A DNA stretch of 64,000 bases from Burkholderia pyrrocinia (GTDB lineage: Bacteria; Pseudomonadota; Gammaproteobacteria; Burkholderiales; Burkholderiaceae), in contig NZ_CP070977.1 of the NCBI RefSeq assembly GCF_018417535.1, forward strand, positions 3,534,001 through 3,598,000, given 5' to 3'. Position numbers and translations under genes: made by a program. Below, one piece after another: positions 9,651 through 22,044 of this stretch (positions are counted from its first letter, which is position 1; each line of letters begins with the position of its first letter). The notes beneath the pieces are model-generated. The model was not told the DNA's origin. It did not search any database and worked only from the letters and a program-made list of their open reading frames with translations.

Positions 9651-9822
9651 GGCGATTATCCTGAATCGATTTAGGTCGGATTTGGGGCGACTTTACGTCG
9701 GATATATGACGGCCGTGAAGCTGTTTTAATCCTTTTGCACCTGACATGCCAATTTTAAAAGGACGGCTTTCCGATGCCGAGTGCTGCGCTGCGGCAGACC
9801 GTCGCGAACCGCGGGTCAAAAC

Positions 9823-9836
9823 TTGAGGCAGATCAA
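9823..9836. promoter_or_regulatory. Second FNR/ANR-like box
   Basis: TTGAG-GCAG-ATCAA matches the FNR consensus at 9 of 10 defined positions. It lies 173 bp upstream of the proposed cydP start, a usual place for oxygen-responsive control of this operon. Confidence 0.5.
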
Positions 9837-9894
9837 GGTTATGCGGAAGGGGCCCGCAAACCGCCTATTACCTGATGAATCAGGTCAATTAATC

Positions 9895-9970
9895 GGCGAA
9901 GAAACGGACGGAGAAACGGGCGAAGAATCGAGCGGAGAAGCGGGTGAAAAGCGGGCGAAAAATCGGACGA
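9895..9970. repeat. Purine-rich degenerate short repeat
   Basis: About six imperfect copies of a unit like CGGGCGAARAAT or CGGACGGAGAAA run in tandem just past the rpoH terminator. Copies vary in length by one or two bases. It is not preserved as a protein repeat with any recognised domain. On the rpoH strand it is pyrimidine-rich. Confidence 0.45.
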
Positions 9971-10002
9971 AAAAAAACCGCTGCCGGTCGGGCAGCGGTT
10001 TT
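9970..10002 (-). terminator. Rho-independent terminator of rpoH
   Basis: A 12-bp stem (AAACCGCTGCC pairing with GGCAGCGGTTT, plus one more A-T pair) closes a 5-nt GGTCG loop. The adjoining A-run reads as Ts on the minus strand. It sits 27 bp after the rpoH stop. Confidence 0.88.
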
Positions 10003-10029
10003 CGATGAAGCGCTCTAAATCGCCGGGAT

Positions 10030-10965
<936 letters not shown>

Positions 10966-11325
10966 TAAAAAACTCCTTTGGAATCAGGGACAAACCCCCG
11001 GCATCGAATGAAATTCCGTGGGGCATCTTAGCACTCCCGCAAGTTGAGTGCTAATTCCTTAGAGCGGGCGTGGGCATCGGAGTTCCCGATTTTCTATCGA
11101 ACTAGTCGAGTCGATAGTCTAATCTGCGACAGGGGTGGCGACGTGGAGTTCCGTAAACCGTTGTTTTTGAGGGGAATCAGTAGACGATTTCGATTTTTGT
11201 CGTTTTGGAAGGAAGCCATTTCGCTTCGTGATGCCGATCCGAAAAGTCCTTTACCATAACATTCAGTTCGCTCGGGCCCGGCTGTTGCGGCAGGCCCCAT
11301 TCAACCCAAAAAGTTGGAGTGTCAG
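10966..11325. other. Divergent intergenic region between rpoH and the PagL-like gene (360 bp)
   Basis: This region carries the divergent promoters of rpoH (left) and the lipid A deacylase (right), plus the CIRCE site. Apart from the operator and AT-rich stretches near 11085-11180 no gene or RNA is recognised. Confidence 0.6.
11028..11054. promoter_or_regulatory. CIRCE element (HrcA operator)
   Basis: TTAGCACTC, a 9-bp spacer, then GAGTGCTAA: a perfect copy of the canonical CIRCE inverted repeat bound by the repressor HrcA. It lies 63 bp upstream of the rpoH start, where it would overlap the rpoH promoter or its transcription start. No chaperone gene is nearby, so the target is rpoH itself. 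Confidence 0.92.
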
Positions 11326-11895
11326 ATGAACAATAAGAAGAATCGCCGGCGTCGCAGCCGGCTTGCGCTGCATGCGATGCTGGCAGCGTCACTTCTGGGC
11401 GGATCGGGTGCGGCGTTCGCGGATCGATGGGGTATCCAGGCGGGCGGCGGGTTTTCGGATCGTCACGGGATCGACAAGGCCGATCTCGGCGTGGTGTGGA
11501 ATCCGGGCTGGAACTGGTGGGAAATCGGCGGCTGGCACTTCGCGTTCGTGATGGAAGGCCACGTCGGCTACTGGCACACGGGCGGCAATGTTCACGGCAA
11601 CCTCGGCGAGTTCGGCGCGACGCCGATGTTCCGCTTCATCAAGAGCGCGGGCCAGGTGCGCCCGTTCGTCGAGGCCGGCGCGGGCATCCGGCTCCTGACT
11701 TCCCCGACGATCTCCCACAATCTTTCGCTGGGGACGTCGTTCCAGTTCGTGGATGTCGTCGGCGTCGGCGCACAGTTCGGAGAACGGCAACAGTATCAGG
11801 TCGGTTACCGTTTTCAACATGTGTCTAACGCGGGTATCAAAGAGCCGAATCCTGGTATAAATTTCCACCAGTTCTACGTGCAGTACAACTTCTGA
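11326..11895 (+). CDS. pagL: Lipid A 3-O-deacylase, PagL family
   Basis: A 189-residue outer-membrane protein. After a basic N-terminus and signal peptide (LALHAMLAASLLGGSGAAFA) it shows alternating beta strands (GWNWWEIGGWHFAFVMEGHVG, MFRFIKSAGQVRPFVEAGAG) and ends YVQYNF, an outer-membrane barrel signature with a terminal Phe. The motif FQHVSNAG gives the PagL catalytic His (about 165) and Ser (about 167). PagL removes the 3-position acyl chain from lipid A. The ATG with GGAG is chosen over an upstream alternative start. It is divergent from rpoH and followed by a small NTF2-like gene. Confidence 0.88.
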   Translation: MNNKKNRRRRSRLALHAMLAASLLGGSGAAFADRWGIQAGGGFSDRHGIDKADLGVVWNPGWNWWEIGGWHFAFVMEGHVGYWHTGGNVHGNLGEFGATPMFRFIKSAGQVRPFVEAGAGIRLLTSPTISHNLSLGTSFQFVDVVGVGAQFGERQQYQVGYRFQHVSNAGIKEPNPGINFHQFYVQYNF

Positions 11896-11940
11896 TCCGC
11901 ATGCCCGCGCACGGCGTGCGCGTTGCCGAGGAGTCAGGCG

Positions 11941-12324
11941 ATGGCGAAGGTGGTCGATGCGATCCGCGCGCTCGAGCGCGATCGGTTCCGGGCGATGGTG
12001 GACGGGGACGGCGAGGCGCTCGACGCGCTGCTGTCGGACAAGGTGTTCTTCGTGCACACCAACGGCAAACGTGAAACCAAGCAGCAGTTCATCGACGCCA
12101 TCGTCGCCGGTCGCCGCCGCTATCGTCAGATCGAAATCCAGTCGCAGGACGTGCTGCCCGTCGGCGGCGAAACCTGCGTCGTCACCGGGCGCGCGTTGAT
12201 CGAGATGGAAACGAACAACGGCGGCCTGGTTTTCCCGATCGCCTATACGTCCGTCCACACCGCGGAGCAGGGCCGCTGGTGCCTGCTCGCATGGCAGGCG
12301 ACGCGGTGCGCGACCGAGACATGA
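11941..12324 (+). CDS. NTF2-like small protein (DUF4440 type)
   Basis: A 127-residue soluble protein with the SnoaL/NTF2-like pattern: N-terminal helices (RALERDRFRAMVDGDGEALDALL), the strand VFFVHTNGKRETKQQF and a curved sheet ending in WCLLAWQATR. Such proteins are small dimeric cone-shaped folds; some are ketosteroid isomerase-like enzymes and many have no known role. The ATG has a GAGGAG site 45 bp after pagL, so the two are probably one transcript ending at the terminator at 12358. No substrate can be proposed. Confidence 0.75.
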   Translation: MAKVVDAIRALERDRFRAMVDGDGEALDALLSDKVFFVHTNGKRETKQQFIDAIVAGRRRYRQIEIQSQDVLPVGGETCVVTGRALIEMETNNGGLVFPIAYTSVHTAEQGRWCLLAWQATRCATET

Positions 12325-12357
12325 GCGCGCGTGGAGCTCCTTTTCATGTCCCCGTCG

Positions 12358-12381
12358 AAGCGGCCTTCCGGGCCGCTTTTT
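12358..12381 (+). terminator. Rho-independent terminator after the NTF2-like gene
   Basis: An 8-bp stem (AAGCGGCC with GGCCGCTT) and 5-nt loop is followed directly by a T-run. It ends the pagL transcript 33 bp after the stop. It has no T-run on the leuA strand. Confidence 0.85.
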
Positions 12382-12455
12382 GCTGGCCCGTGCGGCGCGG
12401 ATCGCGCGGCGCACGGGCGGTCACGCGCCGCTCGCTGACTGTCGAACCCTGAGCG

Positions 12456-14482
<2,027 letters not shown>

Positions 14483-15457
14483 TCAGCGCGCGATGCGGGC
14501 GATCTGCACGATCGTCTCGACCTGCCGCGCGACCGTGTCGGGTACCGGCACCTCGCCGCGCAACACGGCGTCCGTCCATGCGGCCGTCGCCTCCGCGTCG
14601 CGCGATTCGGGCAGCGTGACGGGCGGCGTATCGCTCGACGAACGTTCGGCCTCGATCAGCGTGTCGCACACGCCGTCGTGCAGCCAGTCGACCTGCACTT
14701 GGCGCCGCGTATCGGCGACGGCTTCGCCCTCGGTGCCACGCGCGAGCAGCGCGCCGCCGAGCGCGGCGTCCGGATGGTCGCGGAACAGTTGAGCGAGGCT
14801 GTCGCGGTAAGGCGGGTGCGTGTAGTTGACGAGCCGCAGGCCGGCCGGCGCGAACGGCTGCAGGATCTTCACGAGCGTGTGCGTCGAGTTGCGCACGCCG
14901 AGCACGCGGCGCATCGACAGCAGGTGCGCGATGCGCGGCGCCAGCGCTTCGATCGGCGCGAACGCGACGCGGCGCTCGGCGAGCATGTCCTCGATCGCAT
15001 CGTGCGACGTCGACGGCGCGAGCGACAGCGCCGAGAAGATCTCGGCGCTCGTCACGCGGCCCGGGTCGCGCTCGACGCCGTGCACGAGTACCGGCACGCC
15101 TTCGCGCGCGAGCAGCAGCGCGAGCAGCGGCACGAGGTTCGGTTGCTTGCGCGCGCCGTTGTAGCTCGGGATCGACACGGGGCGGAACGCGGCGTCCTGC
15201 ACGTGCACGGGCTCGAACGACGCCTGCGCGGCGGCGAGCATCGCGGCCAGCTCGTCGGCCGTTTCGCCCTTCAGCCGATAGGCGATCAGGATTGCACCGA
15301 GTTCGACGTCCGACACGCGCGCGTCGAGCATCGCGCGATAGAGCTCGAACGTGTCCTCCGCGGACAGTGCGCGCGCGCCGTGCGGGCCGCGGCCGATTTC
15401 CTTGATGAAGCGGGCGCAAGGGAACGGAACGGCGGCGGGATCGTGGGAAGCGGTCAT
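14483..15457 (-). CDS. ybiB: YbiB, TrpD-like nucleic-acid-binding protein
   Basis: A 324-residue protein with the anthranilate phosphoribosyltransferase (TrpD2) fold: helical N-domain (LMLDARVSDVELGAILIAYR-like stretch in two parts) and the loop VSIPSYNGARKQPNL in place of the usual catalytic GTGGD motif. E. coli YbiB (about 320 residues) binds DNA and RNA and is linked to the SOS response rather than tryptophan synthesis. The same split is seen here, so an enzyme role in tryptophan synthesis is unlikely. The start begins MTASHDPAAVPFP; longer in-frame starts run into the divergent promoter region. Confidence 0.82.
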   Translation of the reverse strand: MTASHDPAAVPFPCARFIKEIGRGPHGARALSAEDTFELYRAMLDARVSDVELGAILIAYRLKGETADELAAMLAAAQASFEPVHVQDAAFRPVSIPSYNGARKQPNLVPLLALLLAREGVPVLVHGVERDPGRVTSAEIFSALSLAPSTSHDAIEDMLAERRVAFAPIEALAPRIAHLLSMRRVLGVRNSTHTLVKILQPFAPAGLRLVNYTHPPYRDSLAQLFRDHPDAALGGALLARGTEGEAVADTRRQVQVDWLHDGVCDTLIEAERSSSDTPPVTLPESRDAEATAAWTDAVLRGEVPVPDTVARQVETIVQIARIAR

Positions 15458-15646
15458 CGGGGCGTGGGGCGGGCGGCCGGCATCGGGCCGCGCGGTGAGC
15501 GGTGAGGAATGCCCCGAGTATCGCACGGGTGCGGCCGGCGCAAGCGCGGCCGCGCATCGCGCTACACTCTGATTCCCGGCGGTGCGCGCGCCGGCTGCGC
15601 CGCGCCTGTGCCGTTGCCGGCCGAATACGACTACGAGAGACATCCC

Positions 15647-16291
15647 ATGAAGCTCTACAGCTATTTCCGCAGTTCCGCGTCGTACCGCGTGCGGATCGCC
15701 CTGAACTTGAAGCAGTTGCCGTTCGACTATGTCCCCGTGCACATGCTGCGCAGCGGCGGCGAGCAGCTGAAGGACGAGTATCGCGCGCTGAATCCGGATG
15801 CGGTCGTGCCGACGCTGACGGATGGCGACGCGACGCTGCAGCAGTCGCTCGCGATCATCGAATATCTCGAAGAAACCCACCCCGAGCCCGCGCTGCTGCC
15901 GAAGCAGCCCGTCGACCGCGCGTATGTGCGCGCGATCGCGCTGCAGATCGCGTGCGAAATCCATCCGCTCAACAACCTGCGCGTGCTGAAGTACCTGAAG
16001 CACATGCTGCAGGTGTCCGAAGAGGCGAAGAACGCGTGGTACCGGCACTGGATCGAGGCGGGTTTCGAATCGCTCGAGACGCGTCTCGCGAGCGATCCGC
16101 GCACCGGCAAGCTGTGCTTCGGCGATACGCCGACGCTCGCCGACGTGTGCCTCGTGCCGCAGGTTTTCAACGCGAACCGCTTCTCGATCGACACGACGCA
16201 CTATCCGACGATCCAGCGGATCGTCGATCATGCATCGACGATCGACGCGTTCAAGGCCGCCGAGCCCGGCGCGCAGCCGGACGCCGAATGA
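15647..16291 (+). CDS. maiA: Maleylacetoacetate isomerase (zeta-class GST)
   Basis: A 214-residue glutathione-dependent enzyme that isomerises maleylacetoacetate to fumarylacetoacetate in tyrosine/homogentisate breakdown. The N-terminal thioredoxin-like domain carries the zeta-class SSASYRVRIALNLK signature, with the catalytic Ser pair, then QSLAIIEYLEE (glutathione-binding). The helical C-domain follows (DVCLVPQVFNANRF). The ATG at 15647 fits the family start MKLYSYFRSS. The other tyrosine-degradation genes are not in the window. Other zeta GST activities such as dichloroacetate dechlorination are possible. Confidence 0.88.
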   Translation: MKLYSYFRSSASYRVRIALNLKQLPFDYVPVHMLRSGGEQLKDEYRALNPDAVVPTLTDGDATLQQSLAIIEYLEETHPEPALLPKQPVDRAYVRAIALQIACEIHPLNNLRVLKYLKHMLQVSEEAKNAWYRHWIEAGFESLETRLASDPRTGKLCFGDTPTLADVCLVPQVFNANRFSIDTTHYPTIQRIVDHASTIDAFKAAEPGAQPDAE

Positions 16292-16320
16292 GCGTGGCGC
16301 CCGGTTTTCGGGCGCGCACG

Positions 16321-16344
16321 AAAAAGGGCGCCCGAAGGCGCCCT
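16321..16344 (-). terminator. Rho-independent terminator of ftsY
   Basis: An 8-bp GC-rich stem (AGGGCGCC with GGCGCCCT) and a CGAA tetraloop, with As on the left that read as a short T-run on the minus strand. It lies between the convergent maiA and ftsY. Confidence 0.78.
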
Positions 16345-16366
16345 GTGCGATGCGTGCCGGCGGCGT

Positions 16367-17521
16367 TCAGCCGAGCAGCGCGTCCGCGAATTCCACGGCG
16401 CTGAACGGCTGCAGGTCCTCGACCTTCTCGCCGACGCCGATGAAGTAGACGGGCACCGGGCGTTGCCGCGCGATCGCGGCGAGAATCCCGCCCTTCGCGG
16501 TGCCGTCGAGCTTCGTGACGATGAGGCCCGTGAGGCCGAGCGCGTCGTCGAATGCCTTCACCTGCGTGAGCGCGTTCTGGCCGGTGTTCGCGTCGATCAC
16601 CAGCAGCACCTCGTGCGGCGAGCCGTCGTGCGCCTTCGAGATCACGCGCTTCACCTTCTTCAGCTCTTCCATCAGGTGGAGCTGCGTCGGCAGGCGGCCG
16701 GCCGTGTCGGCCATCATCACGTCGATCTTGCGCGCGCGCGCGGCGCTGACCGCATCGAAGATCACCGCGGCCGGGTCGCCGCTTTCCTGCTGCACGACCG
16801 TCACGTTGTTGCGTTCGCCCCAGACCGCGAGCTGTTCGCGCGCGGCTGCGCGGAACGTGTCGCCCGCAGCCAGCAGCACCGACTGGTCGAAGCTCTGCAG
16901 ATGCTTCGCGAGCTTGCCGATGCTGGTCGTCTTGCCCGCGCCGTTCACGCCGGTGATCATCATCACGAGCGGCTGCGCGCGGCCGAGCATCAGCGATTTC
17001 TCGAGCGGCTTCAGCAGCTCGACGAGCAGGTCGTGCAGCGCACCCTTCACCTGCTGCGGGTCGGTCAGCCGGCCCGTGCGCACCTTTTCGCGCAGCGCGC
17101 CGAGCAGGTACTCGGTCGCGTCGACGCCCGCGTCGGACATCAGCAGCGCGGTTTCGAGCTCCTCGTACAGATCCTCGTCGATCTTCGTGTTGACGAATAC
17201 GCCGGTGATGTTCGAGCCCGTCTTCGCGAGCCCCGTTTTCAGGCGCGCAAGCCACGACTGCTTCGCGGAGGCGTCCTGCAGCGGCGGCGGGACGATCTCG
17301 ACCGTCTCGACGACTTCGTCGCGGCCGTCGTTGGTCGGCGTGACCGTCATCACGATGGCTGGCGCGGCCGGTTGCGCGGGCGCCTGAGGCACGTCGGCCG
17401 CGGGCGGGGTCTCGACCGCGGGCGCATCGGACGGCTCGTCCGTTTGCGGTGCGTCGGCCGATTGCGATTCCGCGGGATCGGGCTCCTGCGTTTTCTTGAA
17501 TCGTTTGAAGAAGCTGAACAT
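16367..17521 (-). CDS. ftsY: Signal recognition particle receptor FtsY
   Basis: A 384-residue SRP receptor GTPase that docks ribosome-SRP complexes at the inner membrane for cotranslational insertion. It begins MFSFFKRFKK (membrane-binding amphipathic start) followed by an acidic, Pro/Ala-rich A domain (to about 100). The NG domain has [15 protein letters not shown] (P-loop), DTFRAAAREQL, DTAGRLPTQ and TKLDGTAKGG. The A domain is shorter than in E. coli. It is divergent from rsmD; the two genes are divergent neighbours in many proteobacteria. Confidence 0.96.
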   Translation of the reverse strand: MFSFFKRFKKTQEPDPAESQSADAPQTDEPSDAPAVETPPAADVPQAPAQPAAPAIVMTVTPTNDGRDEVVETVEIVPPPLQDASAKQSWLARLKTGLAKTGSNITGVFVNTKIDEDLYEELETALLMSDAGVDATEYLLGALREKVRTGRLTDPQQVKGALHDLLVELLKPLEKSLMLGRAQPLVMMITGVNGAGKTTSIGKLAKHLQSFDQSVLLAAGDTFRAAAREQLAVWGERNNVTVVQQESGDPAAVIFDAVSAARARKIDVMMADTAGRLPTQLHLMEELKKVKRVISKAHDGSPHEVLLVIDANTGQNALTQVKAFDDALGLTGLIVTKLDGTAKGGILAAIARQRPVPVYFIGVGEKVEDLQPFSAVEFADALLG

Positions 17522-17737
17522 GGTCTGACGTCGGGAAGAGGGCGGGCCGCCGCCAGTGGCGGGGCGCCGGAGGGGCCGTTCTGCGTTCGCGCGGGCGCGG
17601 CGCACGGCGGCCGAAACCGTGCATTTTATCAGTGCGGCGTCGCGCTCGCGTCAGTGTGCGCCGCCGCTGTGGTAACGTGCGCCTGTTTAGCGGTGCGCCC
17701 CTGCGCGCACCCGGTCCCTCCGTTGTCGATATTCCGT

Positions 17738-18352
17738 ATGTCCCGTTCCTCTTCCGGCCGCCCGACGGCCCCTCCTGGCCGCGGCAAGCCGCACACGATC
17801 CGCATCATCGGCGGCGACTGGAAACGCACGCCGCTCGCGGTGCTCGATCTCGACGGCCTGCGGCCGACGCCTGATCGCGTGCGCGAGACGCTGTTCAACT
17901 GGCTCGGCCAGGATCTCGAGGGCCGGCGCTGCCTCGACCTGTTCGCGGGCACCGGCGCGCTCGGCTTCGAGGCCGCGTCGCGCGGCGCGACGAGCGTCGT
18001 GATGGTCGAGCGCCATCCGCGCGCCGCGCAGCAACTGCGTGCGATCAAGGACAAGCTCGGCGCCCGCACGGTCGAGGTCGCCGAAGCCGATGCGCTGCGG
18101 CTCGCGGCCGGGCTCACGCCGGGTGCGTTCGACGTCGTGTTTCTCGATCCGCCGTTCGGCGATTCCGCTGCGCTCGAGCGCGCGATCGCGCTGTCGGCGC
18201 CGCTCGTCGCGGCGGACGGTGCGCTGTACGTCGAGACGGGGGCGGAACTCGATCCGGCCGCGCACGACGCGCTCGCGGGCTGGCAGGTCGTGAAGCACGG
18301 CAAGGCCGGTGCGGTTCACTATCATTTGCTGCGGCGCGAAAATGATGAATAA
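17738..18352 (+). CDS. rsmD: 16S rRNA (guanine(966)-N2)-methyltransferase RsmD
   Basis: A 204-residue SAM-dependent methyltransferase that modifies G966 of 16S rRNA in the assembled small subunit. Motifs: IIGGDWKRTPL and LRPTPDRVRETLFNWL (family signature), CLDLFAGTGALGFEAASRGA (SAM-binding motif I), and VVFLDPPFG, the catalytic DPPF that marks N2-guanine methylases. The N-terminal SRSSSGRPTAPPGRGK stretch is basic and disordered. It is divergent from ftsY and 111 bp upstream of coaD. Confidence 0.92.
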   Translation: MSRSSSGRPTAPPGRGKPHTIRIIGGDWKRTPLAVLDLDGLRPTPDRVRETLFNWLGQDLEGRRCLDLFAGTGALGFEAASRGATSVVMVERHPRAAQQLRAIKDKLGARTVEVAEADALRLAAGLTPGAFDVVFLDPPFGDSAALERAIALSAPLVAADGALYVETGAELDPAAHDALAGWQVVKHGKAGAVHYHLLRRENDE

Positions 18353-18961
<609 letters not shown>

Positions 18962-19005
18962 CGCGGCGCCGGCCGGTTTCGTTGCGAAGCCGGCCGCCGG
19001 CCTGA

Positions 19006-19287
<282 letters not shown>

Positions 19288-19371
19288 TCCTGCGGTGACG
19301 CGCGCGCCATCGTCTGCCGGCGCACGCGTCTCGCTACCCGAGCGGCGCCGTCCGGCGCCGGTTCTTCCGTT

Positions 19372-20439
19372 TCAGGCAAGCAGCTCGCGCAGCGCCGCGA
19401 CGAGTGCATCGCATTCGGCGTCGGTGCCGACGGTGATGCGCAGATGCTGGTCGATCCGCGGCAGCCGGAAGTGCCGCACGAAAATTTCCCGTTCCTTCAG
19501 TTTGGCCGCAATCGCGCCCGCATCGTGCGCGGGATGGCGCGCGAACACGAAATTCGCGGCCGACGGCACGACGTCGAAGCCGAGCGCGTCGAGCGCGTGC
19601 GTGAGCCGCGTCCGGCTGTCGATCACGCGCCGGCAGGTCGCGTCGAAATAGTCGGTGTCCTCGTATGCGGCCTGCGCGGCAACCTGCGCGAGCCGGTCGA
19701 GCGGATAGGAGTTGAAGCTGTCCTTCACGCGGTTCAGCGCGTCGATCAGCGCCGCATCGCCGAACGCGAAGCCGACGCGCATGCCCGCGAGCGAGCGCGC
19801 CTTCGACGTCGTGTGCACGACGAGCAGGTTCGGATGGCGGTCGATCAGCGTAATCGCCGACTGCGCGCCGAAATCGACATAGGCCTCGTCGATCACGACG
19901 ACCGACGACGGATTCGCGGCCGCGATCCGCTCGACGTCCGCGAGCGGCAGCGCGCGCCCGGTCGGCGCATTCGGGTTCGGAAACAGCACGCCGCCGGCGT
20001 CGTCGAGATAGTCGTCGACGCGGATCGAGAAATCGTCCGCGAGCGGCACGACCGTGGTCTCGACGCCGTACAGGCGCGCGTAGGTCGGATAGAAGCTGTA
20101 TGTGATGTCGGGAAAGCGCAGCGGCCGGTCGTGCTTGAGCAGCGCCTGGAACGTGTGCGCGAGCACCTCGTCGGAGCCGTTGCCGACGAACACCTGTTCG
20201 GGCCTGATGCGGTGATGGGCCGCGATCGTCTCGCGCAGCGCGCGCGCGACCGGATCCGGATAACGGCGCAGCGTGTCGCCGGTCTCGCCGAGTTCGCGTG
20301 CGATCGCCGCGACGACGCGCGGCGACGGCGGATAGGGATTCTCGTTGGTGTTCAGCTTGACGGGGTGCGCGAGCGCGGGCTGTTCGCCCGGCACGTAAGG
20401 CACGAGTTGCTGAACGACGTCGCTCCAGTAACGGCTCAC
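19372..20439 (-). CDS. hisC: Histidinol-phosphate aminotransferase
   Basis: A 355-residue PLP enzyme of fold type I transferring an amino group from glutamate to imidazole acetol phosphate. Marks: [13 protein letters not shown] at the N-terminus, [15 protein letters not shown], the DEAYVDF motif and the PLP lysine in [14 protein letters not shown] (about Lys213). The start is GTG with AGGAGCC upstream. It stands apart from any his operon, so it may be one of several HisC paralogues; related paralogues act on phenylalanine or tyrosine. Confidence 0.88.
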   Translation of the reverse strand: MSRYWSDVVQQLVPYVPGEQPALAHPVKLNTNENPYPPSPRVVAAIARELGETGDTLRRYPDPVARALRETIAAHHRIRPEQVFVGNGSDEVLAHTFQALLKHDRPLRFPDITYSFYPTYARLYGVETTVVPLADDFSIRVDDYLDDAGGVLFPNPNAPTGRALPLADVERIAAANPSSVVVIDEAYVDFGAQSAITLIDRHPNLLVVHTTSKARSLAGMRVGFAFGDAALIDALNRVKDSFNSYPLDRLAQVAAQAAYEDTDYFDATCRRVIDSRTRLTHALDALGFDVVPSAANFVFARHPAHDAGAIAAKLKEREIFVRHFRLPRIDQHLRITVGTDAECDALVAALRELLA

Positions 20440-20554
20440 CGCTGGCTCCTGTCGGGCAAAACGACGAGATTACCGCATGTGCGCGTCACGGTGGGGAGGG
20501 CGGTACCGCCCGGCGACGCCGGACGGCCCGATGCACCGGGCCGGTGCGACGCGG

Positions 20555-21154
20555 TCAGTTGCGATGCAGTTGCATCGTCGCGCGGTCGAGTTCGCCCTTG
20601 ACGACCATCGGCATCACGGCGAGCGCGCGTTCGATCGACGCGTCGATCACGTCCTGTTCCTCGCGGCGCGGCGGCTTCAGCACGAAGTTCGCGACGTCGG
20701 GCTTCGCGCCGGCGCGCGCGCCTTCCGGAATCAGGTCGCGCGGATGGCCGATGCCGATCCGCAGCCGCCAGTAATGCTGCGTCGACAGGTGCGCGGAGAT
20801 GTCCTTGAGGCCGTTGTGGCCGCCGCTGCCGCCGCCGAGCTTCAGCTTCACGGTGCCGGGCGGCAGGTCGAGCTCGTCGTGTGCGACGAGGATCTGGTCG
20901 GGCAGGATCTTGAAGAATTGCGCGAGCGCGACGACCGACTGGCCGGAGCGGTTCATGTAGGTCTGCGGCTCGAGCAGGTGGACTTCCTCGCCGTGCAGGC
21001 GCGCTTTCGCGTAGAAGCCGTGGAAGCGGCGCTCGTCGCGCAGCGTCGTGCCTGTTTCGCGGGCGAGCTGGTCGATCAGCCAGAAGCCGGCGTTGTGGCG
21101 CGTCGCGGTGTATTCCGCCCCGGGATTGCCGAGGCCGACGATCAGTTTGATCAT
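20555..21154 (-). CDS. pth: Peptidyl-tRNA hydrolase
   Basis: A 199-residue enzyme that frees tRNAs from prematurely released peptides. It begins [21 protein letters not shown] with the catalytic His at about residue 20, and carries PQTYMNRSG and [14 protein letters not shown] with the catalytic Asp. The [11 protein letters not shown] motif is intact. It follows rplY on the same strand, separated by that gene's terminator; the rplY-pth order is widely conserved. Confidence 0.95.
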   Translation of the reverse strand: MIKLIVGLGNPGAEYTATRHNAGFWLIDQLARETGTTLRDERRFHGFYAKARLHGEEVHLLEPQTYMNRSGQSVVALAQFFKILPDQILVAHDELDLPPGTVKLKLGGGSGGHNGLKDISAHLSTQHYWRLRIGIGHPRDLIPEGARAGAKPDVANFVLKPPRREEQDVIDASIERALAVMPMVVKGELDRATMQLHRN

Positions 21155-21190
21155 GACGTTTCGAAGGCGGCGGCTGCCGCCTGGGCGCAG

Positions 21191-21226
21191 AAAAAGAAAA
21201 ACCCGCCGGGCAAGCCGCGGCGGGTT
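21191..21226 (-). terminator. Rho-independent terminator of rplY
   Basis: AACCCGCC pairs with GGCGGGTT around an 11-nt loop, and the A-rich left flank gives a T-rich tail on the minus strand. It lies between rplY and pth, so pth may depend on read-through or its own promoter. Confidence 0.75.
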
Positions 21227-21274
21227 GCGTCGACCGTTTCGTGAAACGGATCGATTGGGCGCGTAGGCAGCCGC

Positions 21275-21883
21275 TTAGGCAGCCGGCGTTTCGCCTTCGC
21301 CTGCTGCGTCCGACACGGCACCGGCCGGGACCGTCGCCGATGCGACAACCGGGTTTTCCGCGTCGATGTGCGCGACCAGCGCGACGCCGTTCGGCAGCGT
21401 GATGTCCTTCGCGTGCAGCGACTGACCGGCTTCGATCTTCGACAGGTCGACTTCGAGGAACTCCGGCAGGGCAGCCGGCAGGCACTCGATTTCGATTTCC
21501 GTCGCGACGTGCGAAACGATCGCGCTCGACAGCTTCACGGCCGGGCTGACTTCGGCGTTCAGGAAGTGCAGCGGCACCTTCGTGTGCAGCTTCTTCTTCG
21601 CGTCAACGCGCTGGAAGTCCACGTGCAGCACCAGTTGCTTGAACGGGTGGTATTGCACGTCGCGCAGCAGAACCTGTTGCGACTGGCCGGCCACTTCGAG
21701 GTCGAGGATCGACGAGTGGAAGGCTTCCTTCTTCAGGGCGTGCCACAGGGCGTTGTGATCGAGTTCGATCTTTTGCGGGGCGGCTTCGCCACCGTAAACG
21801 ATACCCGTGGTCTTACCAGCGTTGCGCAGGCGGCGGCTCGCACCCGTACCTTGCTCTTGGCGCTCGAAAGCGACGACTTTCAT
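21275..21883 (-). CDS. rplY: 50S ribosomal protein L25, Ctc form
   Basis: A 202-residue protein: an L25 domain binding 5S rRNA ([41 protein letters not shown]) and the C-terminal TL5/Ctc beta domain (about 95-190), so it is about twice as long as E. coli L25. The start at 21883 has a GGAGA site; an in-frame TTG four codons upstream is less likely. It lies between prs and pth. Confidence 0.95.
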   Translation of the reverse strand: MKVVAFERQEQGTGASRRLRNAGKTTGIVYGGEAAPQKIELDHNALWHALKKEAFHSSILDLEVAGQSQQVLLRDVQYHPFKQLVLHVDFQRVDAKKKLHTKVPLHFLNAEVSPAVKLSSAIVSHVATEIEIECLPAALPEFLEVDLSKIEAGQSLHAKDITLPNGVALVAHIDAENPVVASATVPAGAVSDAAGEGETPAA

Positions 21884-21986
21884 GTGATTCTCCAATAGCT
21901 GCCCGCGACCAGGCAGTAAAACGGGGCCGTCAAACGGTGGCCCCCGATGAAACGGCCGGGGTTTCGTCTATCCCGTCCGATTGTGC

Positions 21987-22014
21987 AAAAAGCGAAGCGT
22001 TGCCGCTTCGCTTT
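21987..22014 (-). terminator. Rho-independent terminator of prs
   Basis: An 11-bp stem AAAGCGAAGCG/CGCTTCGCTTT with a 4-nt loop lies 31 bp past the prs stop; the A-run on the left reads as Ts on the minus strand. Confidence 0.75.
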
Positions 22015-22044
22015 CTGCGCATGCTTTGTTGCGTCGACTCGCGA

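Larger units (their letters stand above)
9651..10029. other. Intergenic region between cydP and rpoH (379 bp)
   Basis: No gene is supported. It holds a second FNR-like box (9823-9836), an AT-rich patch around 9725-9760 with TAAAAT on the minus strand as a possible -10 element for cyd, a purine-rich degenerate repeat (about 9895-9970) and the rpoH terminator. Confidence 0.6.
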
